Below are positions 7,533 to 14,015 of a stretch of 20,843 nt of DNA, piece by piece; position 1 is the first letter of the stretch; every line of letters starts with the position of its first letter. The stretch lies in assembly GCA_900544075.1 (NCBI GenBank), contig UQTJ01000046.1:1-20843 (forward strand). Direction: 5' to 3'. The notes beneath the pieces are model-generated. The model made no database searches and had not been told where the DNA came from. It saw nothing but the letters and a program-made list of their open reading frames with translations. This stretch comes from an uncultured Bacteroides sp. (lineage in GTDB: Bacteria > Bacteroidota > Bacteroidia > Bacteroidales > Bacteroidaceae). The translations under genes and the position numbers were made by a program.

Positions 7533-7808
7533 GGTTTATTCATTTCTTATATTTAGGCACAAAAAAGGTTGGGAATGGTGTTTTTCAGCTCTATATTTAC
7601 TTTGAAACAGGATATTTTACTCATATCATTATATCGTCATATTCAACTAATTTATGACAATTTTCCATTAGTTCATTATTATACATACAAGAATTACCCA
7701 AACATGCAATAAAATCGTTTCATTCCGCATTTACAAACCGCAACGAGAATGAAAATTTTTCAATCAGACTTGGTATCGGCTCGTATTTTATCATTGTCGC
7801 ATACTTGA

Positions 7809-7833
7809 ATTATCATTCTGACAATATGATAAT
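7809..7833. repeat. Inverted repeat with 8-bp arms
   Basis: ATTATCAT (7809-7816) and ATGATAAT (7826-7833) are perfect complements around a 9-nt spacer TCTGACAAT. There is no T tract, so a terminator is unlikely. It may be an operator or a chance AT-rich palindrome. Confidence 0.35.
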
Positions 7834-7852
7834 ACTTTATTACTTAAGAGAG

Positions 7853-7878
7853 CTGAACCAATGGCCAACGAAGTTAAA
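7853..7878. repeat. 26-bp dispersed repeat, copy B
   Basis: It starts CTGAACCAATGG and ends CGAAGTTAAA, matching 3633-3658 at 22 of 26 positions. It lies 65 bp upstream of the thiamin operon -7 element. Confidence 0.6.
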
Positions 7879-7943
7879 TTGAGTTAGAAGTAAAATCGGA
7901 CAGAAAAAATGTAAATTATTATCCGCTTTTTGAATCTTTTGTT

Positions 7944-7951
7944 TAACTTTG
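7944..7951 (+). promoter_or_regulatory. -7 element of the thiamin operon promoter
   Basis: TAACTTTG is an exact match to TAnnTTTG, placed so that transcription would start just before the TPP riboswitch. No TTTG is present 19-21 bp upstream; the TTTG at 7929-7932 is too close. Confidence 0.55.
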
Positions 7952-7964
7952 CGTCCGAAGTAAA

Positions 7965-8048
7965 GACAAAGGGGTGCCCAAAGAATAAACCCGGGCTGAG
8001 ATTATACCCTATGAACCTGATGCGGTTAATACCGACGAAGGGATTGTC
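7965..8048 (+). promoter_or_regulatory. TPP (THI-box) riboswitch
   Basis: The conserved TPP aptamer pieces are present in order: GGGGTGCCC (7971-7979), CTGAGA (7996-8001), ACCTGATGCGGTTAATACCG (about 8015-8034) and GAAGGGA (8037-8043). P1 can close with GACAA (7965-7969) and TTGTC (8044-8048). It lies directly before the thiamin genes, so it represses them when TPP is abundant. The 95 nt between aptamer and thiS show no T-tract terminator, which leaves translational control possible. Confidence 0.95.
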
Positions 8049-8143
8049 CTCAAAAAAGACATCCGTCATAAGATATTCTCTCAAACTGTTTTCCAGTATT
8101 CTCTTTGTGTCTGCTTTGCAAAACACTATAATACCTATCACTT

Positions 8144-8344
8144 ATGAAAATAAAAGTAAACAACAAAGAGACAGAACTCACTCAGGGTAATAATGTTGCA
8201 TCACTTGCACAACAGCTCGAACTTCCTGAGCAGGGAGTGGCAGTTGCTCTTAACAACCGTATGATTCCTCGCAGCCAGTGGGCTGAACAGGAAATCAAGG
8301 AAGGCGACAGTCTTGTTATCATAAAAGCAGCTTGCGGAGGATAA
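8144..8344 (+). CDS. thiS: Sulfur carrier protein ThiS
   Basis: This 66-residue beta-grasp protein ends in Gly-Gly (KAACGG). The terminal glycine is adenylated by ThiF and turned into the thiocarboxylate that gives sulfur to the thiazole synthase ThiG. The length and terminal GG fit the ThiS family exactly. It is the first gene after the TPP riboswitch and lies 4 bp before thiE. The final glycine codons GGA-GGA also contain a GGAGG placed 8 nt before the thiE ATG. ThiS and MoaD are related, but the thiamin operon settles the identity. Confidence 0.95.
   Translation: MKIKVNNKETELTQGNNVASLAQQLELPEQGVAVALNNRMIPRSQWAEQEIKEGDSLVIIKAACGG
8336..8340 (+). promoter_or_regulatory. Strong Shine-Dalgarno of thiE inside the thiS C-terminal codons
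   Basis: GGAGG ends 8 nt before the thiE ATG at 8349. It is formed by the thiS codons for its essential terminal glycines. Strong SD sites are uncommon in this window, so it suggests translational coupling of thiS and thiE. Confidence 0.6.
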
Positions 8345-8348
8345 TGAT

Positions 8349-8993
8349 ATGGATAATAAAGCATTCAAACTACAGTTCATCACTCATTTCACCGAACAGT
8401 ATTCTTATCTGGATTCGGCGCGTATGGCTCTTGAAGGCGGTTGCCGATGGATTCAACTGCGCATGAAGGATGCTTCCGACGAGGAAGTAGAGGCAATTGC
8501 CGTAAAGGTTCAGGAATTATGCAGACAGCATAATGCAACTTTCATTATAGACGACCGTGTGGAACTTGTCAAGAAACTGAAGGTAGATGGTGTACACCTG
8601 GGAAAGAACGACATGCCTATAGCTGAAGCAAGAAGAATATTGGGAAATGAATTCATTATAGGTGGAACAGCCAATACTTTCGATGACGTTAAGGCACATT
8701 ACCTTTCTGGAGCCGACTATATTGGTTGCGGTCCGTTCCGTTTCACAACTACCAAGAAGAAATTAAGCCCGATATTAGGTCTTGAAGGATATCGTTCAAT
8801 CACCGGTCAGATGAAAGCTGAAGGTATCAACCTGCCGATAGTCGCAATAGGCGGTATCACGATTGATGATATTCCTGAAATAATGCAAACCGGAGTGACT
8901 GGTATTGCGCTGAGCGGAACTATACTAAGGGCTGAAAATCCTGTGGAAGAAACGAGGAAAATTGTGGAGATGGTGGATAGAAGCAGTTGTTAG
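8349..8993 (+). CDS. thiE: Thiamine-phosphate synthase ThiE
   Basis: The product is 214 residues, the usual length for this TIM-barrel enzyme. It joins hydroxymethylpyrimidine diphosphate to the thiazole phosphate to make thiamin phosphate. Family motifs are visible: QLRMKD (36-41), IIDDR (66-70), HLGKND (83-88), the TMP synthase motif GPFRFTTTKK (128-137), and phosphate-binding AIGGI and ALSGTI near the C-terminus. It starts 4 bp after thiS with the strong SD described above, and sits in the riboswitch-controlled operon. Because it keeps the complete GPxFxTxTK motif, it is the better candidate for the true TMP synthase of the two ThiE-like proteins here. Confidence 0.93.
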   Translation: MDNKAFKLQFITHFTEQYSYLDSARMALEGGCRWIQLRMKDASDEEVEAIAVKVQELCRQHNATFIIDDRVELVKKLKVDGVHLGKNDMPIAEARRILGNEFIIGGTANTFDDVKAHYLSGADYIGCGPFRFTTTKKKLSPILGLEGYRSITGQMKAEGINLPIVAIGGITIDDIPEIMQTGVTGIALSGTILRAENPVEETRKIVEMVDRSSC

Positions 8994-9006
8994 ATTTTAT
9001 CTAACT

Positions 9007-9041
9007 TAAAAACTCAAGAACTTAAGAACTCAAAAACTCAC
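9007..9041. repeat. Short tandem repeat between thiE and thiG
   Basis: Units of 8-9 bp resembling AGAACTTA, AGAACTCA and AAAACTCA follow each other in the 55-bp gap between thiE and thiG. The run ends 7 bp before the thiG ATG. It is another A-rich intergenic repeat type, different from the AATTAAAAATTAA family. Confidence 0.55.
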
Positions 9042-9048
9042 AACATAT

Positions 9049-9825
9049 ATGGAAAAACTTATTATTGCGGGTCGTGAATTCGATTCCCGCCTTTTCCTGG
9101 GAACAGGAAAATTCAACTCAAACCAGCAGATGGAAGAAGCCATCTTAGCATCAGGCACAGAAATGGTGACTGTAGCCATGAAACGTATCGAACTCAATGA
9201 CAAGGAAGACGACATGCTGCGCCATATCGTTCATCCTCATATACAGCTGTTGCCAAACACTTCGGGAGTGCGTACTGCGGAAGAAGCTGTCTTCGCCGCA
9301 CAAATGGCCCGTGAGGCATTCGGAACTAACTGGCTGAAACTGGAAATTCATCCGGACCCTCGCTACCTGTTGCCGGACTCAACAGAAACACTTAAAGCTA
9401 CAGAAGAACTGGTAAAACTTGGTTTCGTAGTCCTTCCTTACTGTCAGGCCGACCCTACACTCTGCAAACGCTTGGAAGAAGCAGGTGCCGCTACTGTAAT
9501 GCCTCTTGCTGCTCCTATAGGTACAAATAAGGGATTGCAGACTCGTGATTTCCTCCGTATCATAATCGAACAGAGCAATGTTCCTGTAGTAGTTGATGCT
9601 GGTATCGGTGCTCCGAGCCATGCCGCCGAAGCTATGGAAATGGGTGCAGCAGCCTGCCTTGTAAATACAGCAATTGCAGTTGCCGGTAATCCTGTGGAAA
9701 TGGCCATAGCATTCAAGGAAGCTGTCATCGCCGGTCGTCGCGCTTACGAAGCAGGATTGGGTATCCAGGCTGACAACCTCGTAGCTTCTGCTTCATCTCC
9801 TTTAACTTCATTCTTAAACGAATAA
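9049..9825 (+). CDS. thiG: Thiazole synthase ThiG
   Basis: The 258-residue TIM-barrel enzyme builds the thiazole ring from 1-deoxy-xylulose 5-phosphate, dehydroglycine and ThiS thiocarboxylate. The catalytic Schiff-base lysine is K97 in NWLKLEI. Other family motifs are the N-terminal SRLFLGTGKF, MPLAAPIGTNKGLQ, and VVVDAGIGAPSHAAEAMEMG with VNTAIA near the phosphate site. Length and motifs match family ThiG without gaps. It lies between thiE and thiC in the riboswitch operon. It is expected to work with ThiH, encoded downstream, which supplies dehydroglycine from tyrosine. Confidence 0.97.
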   Translation: MEKLIIAGREFDSRLFLGTGKFNSNQQMEEAILASGTEMVTVAMKRIELNDKEDDMLRHIVHPHIQLLPNTSGVRTAEEAVFAAQMAREAFGTNWLKLEIHPDPRYLLPDSTETLKATEELVKLGFVVLPYCQADPTLCKRLEEAGAATVMPLAAPIGTNKGLQTRDFLRIIIEQSNVPVVVDAGIGAPSHAAEAMEMGAAACLVNTAIAVAGNPVEMAIAFKEAVIAGRRAYEAGLGIQADNLVASASSPLTSFLNE

Positions 9826-9839
9826 ACTTTACAATTCAC

Positions 9840-11537
9840 ATGGACAAGGAAAAAGATAAAAAAGCATACGCCCATGCAGAAAAGGCCTACATGCAAGGTA
9901 CAATGTTCCCCTTCATAAAAGTAGGTATGCAGAAAGTAAACCTCACTCCTACTGTCAACATCGTTGACGGCGAGAAAGTGATGACACCGAACGCTCCTGT
10001 ATATATATATGATACAAGCGGCCCTTTCAGCGACCCTAATATCGAGATTGACCTTAAGAAAGGATTGCCACGTATGCGTGAAAGCTGGATTACATCACGC
10101 GGCGATGTGGAGCAGTTGCCTTCAATCACTTCAGAATACGGAAAGATGCGCCGTGACGACAAGTCGCTCGACCATCTCCGTTTTGAGCATATCGCATTGC
10201 CATACCGTGCAAAGGAAGGTAAGTGCTGTACTCAGATGTACTATGCCAAGCAAGGTATAGTAACTCCGGAAATGGAATATGTTGCCATCCGCGAAAATAT
10301 GAACTGCCGCGAACTTGGTATCGAAACATATATCACTCCGGAATTTGTGCGCGACGAGATTGCTGCCGGACGTGCCGTATTGCCTGCAAACATCAATCAT
10401 CCGGAATCGGAACCTATGATTATAGGACGCAATTTCCTTGTGAAAATCAATACCAACATCGGTAACTCTGCAACTACCTCAAGTATCGACGAAGAAGTGG
10501 ACAAGGCTGTATGGAGCTGCAAATGGGGTGGCGACACACTGATGGATCTTTCTACAGGTGCAAACATCCACGAAACCCGCGAATGGATTGTACGCAACTG
10601 CCCTGTTCCTGTAGGTACTGTGCCTATCTATCAGGCTTTGGAGAAAGTAAACGGTAAGGTGGAAGACCTCAACTGGGAGATTTACAAGGATACACTGATA
10701 GAACAGTGCGAGCAGGGTGTTGACTACTTCACTATCCACGCCGGAATTCGTCTGCATAATGTACACCTTGCCGACAAGCGTCTTTGCGGTATCGTAAGCC
10801 GTGGCGGAAGTATCATGAGCAAGTGGTGTAAGATATATAATAAGGAGTCTTTCCTTTATGAGCATTTCGACGAGATTTGCGATATCCTTGCACAGTATGA
10901 CGTAGCAGTTTCATTGGGCGACGGTCTCCGTCCGGGCTCAATCTACGATGCCAACGACGAGGCACAATTTGCAGAACTTGACACATTAGGTGAGCTTGTA
11001 CTCCGCGCATGGAACAAAAACGTACAGGCATTCATCGAAGGACCGGGACATGTACCTTTGCATAAGATACAGGAGAACATGGAACGCCAGATCAAGTCGT
11101 GCCACAATGCTCCGTTCTACACCCTCGGCCCTCTCGTAACTGATATCGCTCCGGGATACGACCATATCACATCAGCCATCGGTGCTGCCCAGATTGGTTG
11201 GTTGGGCACTGCAATGCTCTGCTATGTAACTCCAAAAGAGCACCTCGGTCTGCCTAACCGCGAAGATGTACGTACAGGTGTAATCACATACAAGATTGCC
11301 GCTCATGCCGCCGACCTTGCAAAAGGACATCCTGGAGCACAGATTCGTGACAACGCCCTCAGCAAGGCCCGTTATGAATTCCGTTGGCGCGACCAGTTCC
11401 ATCTTTCACTGGACCCTGACCGTGCTCTTGAATATTTCAACGAAGGACGCCATACTGACGGTGAATATTGTACTATGTGCGGTCCTAACTTCTGCGCGAT
11501 GAAATTAAGTCGCGATCTTAAATCAATTAAAAGTTAA
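9840..11537 (+). CDS. thiC: Phosphomethylpyrimidine synthase ThiC
   Basis: This 565-residue radical SAM enzyme converts aminoimidazole ribotide to hydroxymethylpyrimidine phosphate. The distinctive C-terminal iron-sulfur motif C-x2-C-x4-C is present as CTMCGPNFC (C544, C547, C552). Core ThiC motifs such as SRGGSIMSKWC, VSLGDGLRPGSIYDANDEAQ and EGPGHVPL are complete. It follows thiG by 14 bp. Its stop codon lies inside an A/T-rich repeat (11534-11555) that begins the inserted four-helix cassette, so coupling to thiH may be altered compared with an uninterrupted operon. Confidence 0.98.
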   Translation: MDKEKDKKAYAHAEKAYMQGTMFPFIKVGMQKVNLTPTVNIVDGEKVMTPNAPVYIYDTSGPFSDPNIEIDLKKGLPRMRESWITSRGDVEQLPSITSEYGKMRRDDKSLDHLRFEHIALPYRAKEGKCCTQMYYAKQGIVTPEMEYVAIRENMNCRELGIETYITPEFVRDEIAAGRAVLPANINHPESEPMIIGRNFLVKINTNIGNSATTSSIDEEVDKAVWSCKWGGDTLMDLSTGANIHETREWIVRNCPVPVGTVPIYQALEKVNGKVEDLNWEIYKDTLIEQCEQGVDYFTIHAGIRLHNVHLADKRLCGIVSRGGSIMSKWCKIYNKESFLYEHFDEICDILAQYDVAVSLGDGLRPGSIYDANDEAQFAELDTLGELVLRAWNKNVQAFIEGPGHVPLHKIQENMERQIKSCHNAPFYTLGPLVTDIAPGYDHITSAIGAAQIGWLGTAMLCYVTPKEHLGLPNREDVRTGVITYKIAAHAADLAKGHPGAQIRDNALSKARYEFRWRDQFHLSLDPDRALEYFNEGRHTDGEYCTMCGPNFCAMKLSRDLKSIKS

Positions 11538-11555
11538 GAATTAAAAATTAATAAT
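11534..11555. repeat. A/T-rich repeat, left border of four-helix cassette
   Basis: TTAAGAATTAAAAATTAATA overlaps the thiC stop. Its reverse complement matches the repeat at 12008-12043 (shared ATTATTAATTTTTAATT), giving inverted borders around the four-helix gene. It is the same sequence family as the spacers at 320-364, 1958-2002 and 3596-3632. Confidence 0.65.
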
Positions 11556-11624
11556 GGGTGGATGTTTACATACTGTATCCTATTTTCATTAGAATAGTAT
11601 TCACCCATATTATCACAAATAAAT

Positions 11625-12011
11625 ATGAGTACTGACAATTTAATTGATAATAAATCTGTACAATTTGCTTTAAGAATAATAAAAGCATACCAGTTTCTTT
11701 CTACTGAAAAGAAAGAACAGGTAATGTCAAAGCAGTTGTTACGCAGCGGTACAGCAATAGGAGCATTAATAAAAGAAGCGGAATTTGCCGAAAGTAAAAA
11801 CGACTTCATTCACAAACTGCATATTGCGCTGAAAGAAGCCAATGAAACAAGCTATTGGCTTCTGTTACTGTCTGAATCTAACTACATTGACAAAGCTTCA
11901 TATTTATCAATAGATGCAGATTGTAATGAAATTATCAAATTGTTGGTAAGCATAATAAAATCCTGTAAGTCAAACATCAAAAACAATAATTTGACTGACA
12001 GCAACATTTAA
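11625..12011 (+). CDS. Four helix bundle protein (23S rRNA intervening-sequence-type family)
   Basis: The product is 128 residues and almost entirely helical. The family signature is clear: QLLRSGTAIGALIKEAEFAE at 38-57, then a DFIHKLHIALKEANETSYWL-like stretch at about 60-79, as in the TIGR02436/S23-type four-helix proteins. These include the proteins encoded in 23S rRNA intervening sequences and the Avd protein of diversity-generating retroelements. The family forms oligomers and some members bind nucleic acid, but this protein's role is unknown. It has no known part in thiamin synthesis. It sits between thiC and thiH, is AT-rich compared with both, and is bounded by inverted A/T-rich repeats, so it looks like an insertion. 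No retroelement or rRNA gene is nearby. Confidence 0.85.
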   Translation: MSTDNLIDNKSVQFALRIIKAYQFLSTEKKEQVMSKQLLRSGTAIGALIKEAEFAESKNDFIHKLHIALKEANETSYWLLLLSESNYIDKASYLSIDADCNEIIKLLVSIIKSCKSNIKNNNLTDSNI

Positions 12012-12043
12012 TTCTTAATTATTAATTTTTAATTATTAATTAT
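12008..12043. repeat. A/T-rich repeat, right border of four-helix cassette
   Basis: The run overlaps the stop codon of the four-helix gene and ends 5 bp before the thiH ATG. It contains ATTATTAATTTTTAATT, the reverse complement of the left border at 11534-11555. Confidence 0.65.
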
Positions 12044-12048
12044 CCAAC

Positions 12049-13185
12049 ATGTTTAGTGATGAACTTGAAAAAATAAGCTGGGAGGAAACGACCAAAGCCA
12101 TCTACTCCAAAACCGAGGCAGACGTTATACGTGCCCTCGGTAAAAGTCGCTGCGATGTAGATGACTTTATGGCACTCATCTCTCCGGCTGCCGAAAAATT
12201 TCTTGAACCTATGGCGCGACTCAGCAAAAAATATACTGAGGAACGTTTCGGACGTACAATGTCAATGTTTATACCATTGTATATAACAAATTCATGTACA
12301 AACTCATGCGTGTATTGCGGATTCCACATCAGTAACCCGATGGCACGTACCATACTTACACCTGAAGAAATAGAAAACGAATATAAAGCCATAAAGAAAC
12401 TTGGCCCGTTTGAGAACTTGCTTATCGTAACTGGTGAGAATCCGGCAAAAGCAGGTGTTCCATACATAGCCAAAGCACTCGACTTGGCTAAACCATATTT
12501 CTCTAATCTTAAGATAGAGGTAATGCCGCTTAAGACTGAGGAATATGCCGAACTGGTAACACACGGACTGAACGGAGTTATCTGTTTCCAAGAAACATAC
12601 AACAAAGCCAGATACAATATCTATCACCCAAGAGGAATGAAATCGAAATTTGAATGGCGACTAAACGGTTTCGACCGTATGGGACAGGCTGGAGTTCATT
12701 CCATCGGTATGGGTGTACTTATCGGACTGGAAGACTGGCGTACAGACGTAACCATGATGGCATACCATCTCCGCTATCTGCAGAAGCATTACTGGAAGAC
12801 TAAATACAGTGTGAATTTCCCGCGTATGCGTCCGGCAGAGAATGAAGGTTTCCAGCCTAACGTCATCATGAGCGACAAGGAGCTGGCTCAGGTTACCTTC
12901 GCTATGCGTATATTCGACCACGATGTGGATATCTCATACTCTACACGCGAACCGGCATATATCCGCGACAATATGGCTTCACTCGGAGTTACAACTATGA
13001 GTGCGGAAAGCAAGACCGAACCGGGAGGTTACTACACATATCCTCAGGCACTGGAGCAATTCCATGTAAGCGATGAACGCACAGCCGTAGAAATAGACAA
13101 AGCTTTAAAAGCATTGGGACGTGAACCGGTATGGAAAGACTGGGATGCATCGTTCGACTGCATAAAGACAGTTAAGGCTGTCTGA
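12049..13185 (+). CDS. thiH: 2-iminoacetate synthase ThiH (radical SAM)
   Basis: This 378-residue radical SAM enzyme cleaves tyrosine to dehydroglycine (2-iminoacetate) and p-cresol, supplying the glycine-derived part of the thiazole. The cluster motif C-x3-C-x2-C is CTNSCVYC (C83, C87, C90). The C-terminal half carries PRMRPAENE and STREPAYIRDN, as in ThiH. Oxygen-sensitive ThiH, in place of ThiO, fits an anaerobic organism. It is separated from thiC by the four-helix cassette, and its upstream leader is entirely repeat sequence. A terminator-like hairpin follows 15 bp after its stop. Confidence 0.96.
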   Translation: MFSDELEKISWEETTKAIYSKTEADVIRALGKSRCDVDDFMALISPAAEKFLEPMARLSKKYTEERFGRTMSMFIPLYITNSCTNSCVYCGFHISNPMARTILTPEEIENEYKAIKKLGPFENLLIVTGENPAKAGVPYIAKALDLAKPYFSNLKIEVMPLKTEEYAELVTHGLNGVICFQETYNKARYNIYHPRGMKSKFEWRLNGFDRMGQAGVHSIGMGVLIGLEDWRTDVTMMAYHLRYLQKHYWKTKYSVNFPRMRPAENEGFQPNVIMSDKELAQVTFAMRIFDHDVDISYSTREPAYIRDNMASLGVTTMSAESKTEPGGYYTYPQALEQFHVSDERTAVEIDKALKALGREPVWKDWDASFDCIKTVKAV

Positions 13186-13200
13186 TCAAGCATATTCAGT

Positions 13201-13250
13201 ACCGACGGCTGCGGTTTTATCAATATATCCGATGCCGCCGGTATTTTTTT
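13201..13250 (+). terminator. Terminator-like hairpin between thiH and thiF
   Basis: ACCG, CGGC and CGG blocks (13201-13214) pair with CCG, GCCG and CGGT (13229-13242), with two small symmetric mismatches. Seven T residues follow at 13244-13250. Only 14 bp separate the T tract from the thiF ATG. It should end or reduce transcription before thiF. Confidence 0.6.
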
Positions 13251-13264
13251 ACTTAAATATAAAG

Positions 13265-13957
13265 ATGGAAAGATACAACAGACAAATCATTCTACCCGAA
13301 CTCGGTGAAAGCGGACAGGAGAAACTGAAGAACGCAAAGGTGCTTATCGTTGGCGTTGGCGGTCTTGGTTCGCCCATAGCGCTGTATCTGACGGGGGCTG
13401 GAGTTGGGAATATAGGCTTGATAGACGATGACGTGGTAAGCGAAAGCAATCTGCAAAGACAAGTCCTGTATTCAGAAACAGAAGTCGGCCTGCCTAAAGC
13501 TGTACAGGCACAGAAAAGACTTAATGCCTTGAACAGTCAGATTAAAATAGATGCATACGCCACACGTCTGACAAAAGAGAATGCCGAAGAGATAATCGGC
13601 AAATACGATATAGTTGTCGATGGCTGCGATAATTTCAAGACGCGCTACATCATAAATGACACTTGCGTAAAATTAGGGAAAACGTATGTATACGGTGCGA
13701 TAAGAGCCTTCGACGGACAAGTGTCAGTGTTCAACTATCAGGGCGGAAAGAACTATCGTGACCTGTTTCCGGATGAAGAAGAGATGCTGTCAATGCCGGC
13801 CCCTCCGAAAGGAGTAATTGGAGTCACCCCCGGCCTGGTAGGCTGCGTGCAGGCAAACGAAGTTATCAAGATAATTTGCGGTTTTGGAGAAATTCTTGCA
13901 GGCAAACTATGGTATATCGACCTGAAAACACTGCAAACAAATACGATTTTACTGTAA
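13265..13957 (+). CDS. thiF: ThiF/MoeB/HesA-family adenylyltransferase, probably for ThiS
   Basis: The ATG at 13265 gives 230 residues starting MERYNRQIILPE, the usual start of E1-like proteins; the frame extends 11 codons further upstream without support. The nucleotide loop is VGVGGLGSP (29-37), followed by NLQRQ (62-66) and CDNFKTRY (121-128). It should adenylate the ThiS C-terminal glycine. Oddly, both zinc-binding C-x2-C pairs found in E. coli ThiF and MoeB are missing: YRDLFP stands where YRCLFP-like sequence is usual, and the C-terminus stops early. There is also no cysteine in the loop where E. coli ThiF has Cys184. The thiamin context makes ThiS the likely partner, though a more general E1-like role is possible. 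A terminator-like hairpin precedes it. Confidence 0.85.
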   Translation: MERYNRQIILPELGESGQEKLKNAKVLIVGVGGLGSPIALYLTGAGVGNIGLIDDDVVSESNLQRQVLYSETEVGLPKAVQAQKRLNALNSQIKIDAYATRLTKENAEEIIGKYDIVVDGCDNFKTRYIINDTCVKLGKTYVYGAIRAFDGQVSVFNYQGGKNYRDLFPDEEEMLSMPAPPKGVIGVTPGLVGCVQANEVIKIICGFGEILAGKLWYIDLKTLQTNTILL

Positions 13958-13960
13958 AGA

Positions 13961-13992
13961 TTAGGAATATTACAATTTGGTTACTAACTTTG
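13961..13992 (+). promoter_or_regulatory. Promoter before the second ThiE/TenI-like gene
   Basis: TAACTTTG at 13985-13992 matches the -7 consensus; TTAG at 13961-13964 is a 3-of-4 match to the -33 TTTG with 20 bp spacing. Transcription would start close to 13999, giving a very short leader before the ATG at 14016, so this gene may escape the riboswitch. Confidence 0.5.
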
Positions 13993-14015
13993 CAGGCAGA
14001 TTTAGTGGTACACAC

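Larger units (their letters stand above)
7094..7943. other. AT-rich intergenic region between the divergent AraC-type gene and the thiamin operon
   Basis: These 850 bp carry no open frame with recognisable protein features. They hold the near-repeats at 7467-7488 and 7511-7532, the hairpin at 7809-7833 and the 26-bp dispersed repeat copy at 7853-7878. No TAnnTTTG element was found for the leftward AraC-type gene. A small RNA cannot be excluded by eye. Confidence 0.5.

Noticed and set aside
7884..8141. An 85-residue minus-strand frame over the riboswitch region.
   Set aside because: It covers the TPP aptamer and promoter, which explain the sequence conservation; the protein has no recognisable features.
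11625..12011. The four-helix protein as Avd of a diversity-generating retroelement.
   Set aside because: There is no reverse transcriptase, template repeat or variable repeat in the window, so only family-level similarity can be claimed.
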